Assembly: GCA_017398105.1 (NCBI GenBank)
Contig: JAFQHF010000163.1
Span: forward strand, 1-14,046
Length of the DNA: 14,046 nt
Reading direction: 5' to 3'
Source: Oscillospiraceae bacterium
GTDB lineage: Bacteria > Bacillota_A > Clostridia > Oscillospirales > Oscillospiraceae
Shown: positions 13,855-14,046 of the stretch, piece by piece
Layout: each line of letters begins with the position of its first letter
Numbering within the stretch: position 1 is the stretch's first letter
Position numbers and translations under genes: made by a program
The notes under the pieces: generated by a model
What the model was told of the DNA's origin: nothing
The model's database searches: none
The model's input: only the letters and a program-made list of their open reading frames with translations

Positions 13855-13885
13855 TGAGGGCGGGGTCATCATGACCCCGCCCTCA
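13855..13885 (+). terminator. Long GC-rich 3' hairpin after beta-galactosidase
   Basis: The 15-base arms at 13855-13869 and 13871-13885 (TGAGGGCGGGGTCAT and its exact complement) give about 14 paired bases with a minimal loop. It lies 16 bases after the stop. There is no T-tract; the sequence continues into the structured repeat. It would at least protect the 3' end of the mRNA and may be a terminator. Confidence 0.6.
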
Positions 13886-13887
13886 GG

Positions 13888-14046
13888 CAGCGTGTCAAAA
13901 AACCTTTGGCGCGGGAGCGCCCAAGGCTCCCTTGTGTAAAGGGAGCTGTCAGATTACGCTGCAAGCGTGATCTGACTGAGGGATTGCTGCAGTACAAAGT
14001 TTCAATTTCGCCGTAATCCTATGCGAATACGTAAGATTTCTCTGCA
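13888..14046 (+). repeat. Structured repeat element B, runs off the window
   Basis: This is the same family as the right arm of element A, here on the plus strand. Shared order: CGTGTC, AAACCTT, GGCGC/GCGCC stem (13908-13921), AAGGCTCCCT stem with AAGGGAGC (13926-13946), a GTCA...TGAC stem (13948-13976), TGAGGGA, then AAAGTTTCAATT. The third stem is 12 bp here (GTCAGATTACGC with GCGTGATCTGAC, one G-T pair) against 6 bp in element A. It begins right after the beta-galactosidase hairpin. Its far end is not in the window, and no gene is visible in the last 208 bases. Confidence 0.75.

Overview
The window looks like a chromosomal segment of a gut-type anaerobic Firmicute, most likely Oscillospiraceae/Ruminococcaceae. 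This is inferred from Clostridia-like versions of RuvABC and of a zinc-ribbon protein, strong AGGAGG ribosome sites, sigma-A-type promoters, moderately GC-rich coding sequence, a cellobiose phosphorylase very close in my recall to the Clostridium thermocellum enzyme, and several families of dispersed palindromic repeats of a kind I associate with that group. The genus cannot be fixed from sequence alone.

Layout. Positions 1-165 (minus) hold the start of a small zinc-ribbon protein with its own near-consensus promoter. Positions 354-2810 (minus) are a housekeeping operon: a 55-residue single-span membrane protein, then ruvC, ruvA and ruvB, the complete Holliday-junction branch-migration and resolution machine. 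Positions 3257-7834 (minus) are a sugar-uptake operon: a LacI-family repressor, a lipoprotein solute-binding protein and two MalF/MalG-type permeases. No ATPase gene is present. Divergent from it, 8188-10605 (plus) encodes a GH94 cellobiose phosphorylase, and 10821-13838 (plus) encodes a LacZ-type GH2 beta-galactosidase with its own promoter.

How the genes work together (inference). The importer brings in a beta-linked di- or oligosaccharide. Neither enzyme has a signal peptide, so the phosphorylase splits cellobiose to glucose-1-phosphate plus glucose inside the cell, and the beta-galactosidase handles galactosides there. LacI sits at the divergent junction, with a candidate operator just downstream of its own -10 box, so it probably controls itself and the transporter, and perhaps the phosphorylase. 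The missing ATPase is presumably a shared MsmK/UgpC-type subunit encoded elsewhere.

The most unusual content is non-coding. Three structured elements (2914-3234, about 5145-5340, and 13888 to the window end) each lie directly after a hairpin that closes a transcription unit. Their arms differ in sequence while their short local stems are kept by paired (compensatory) changes. A fourth, simpler palindromic element fills the ruvA-ruvB gap and supplies the ruvA stop codon. These are the best candidates for something poorly described. The protein-coding genes belong to known families.
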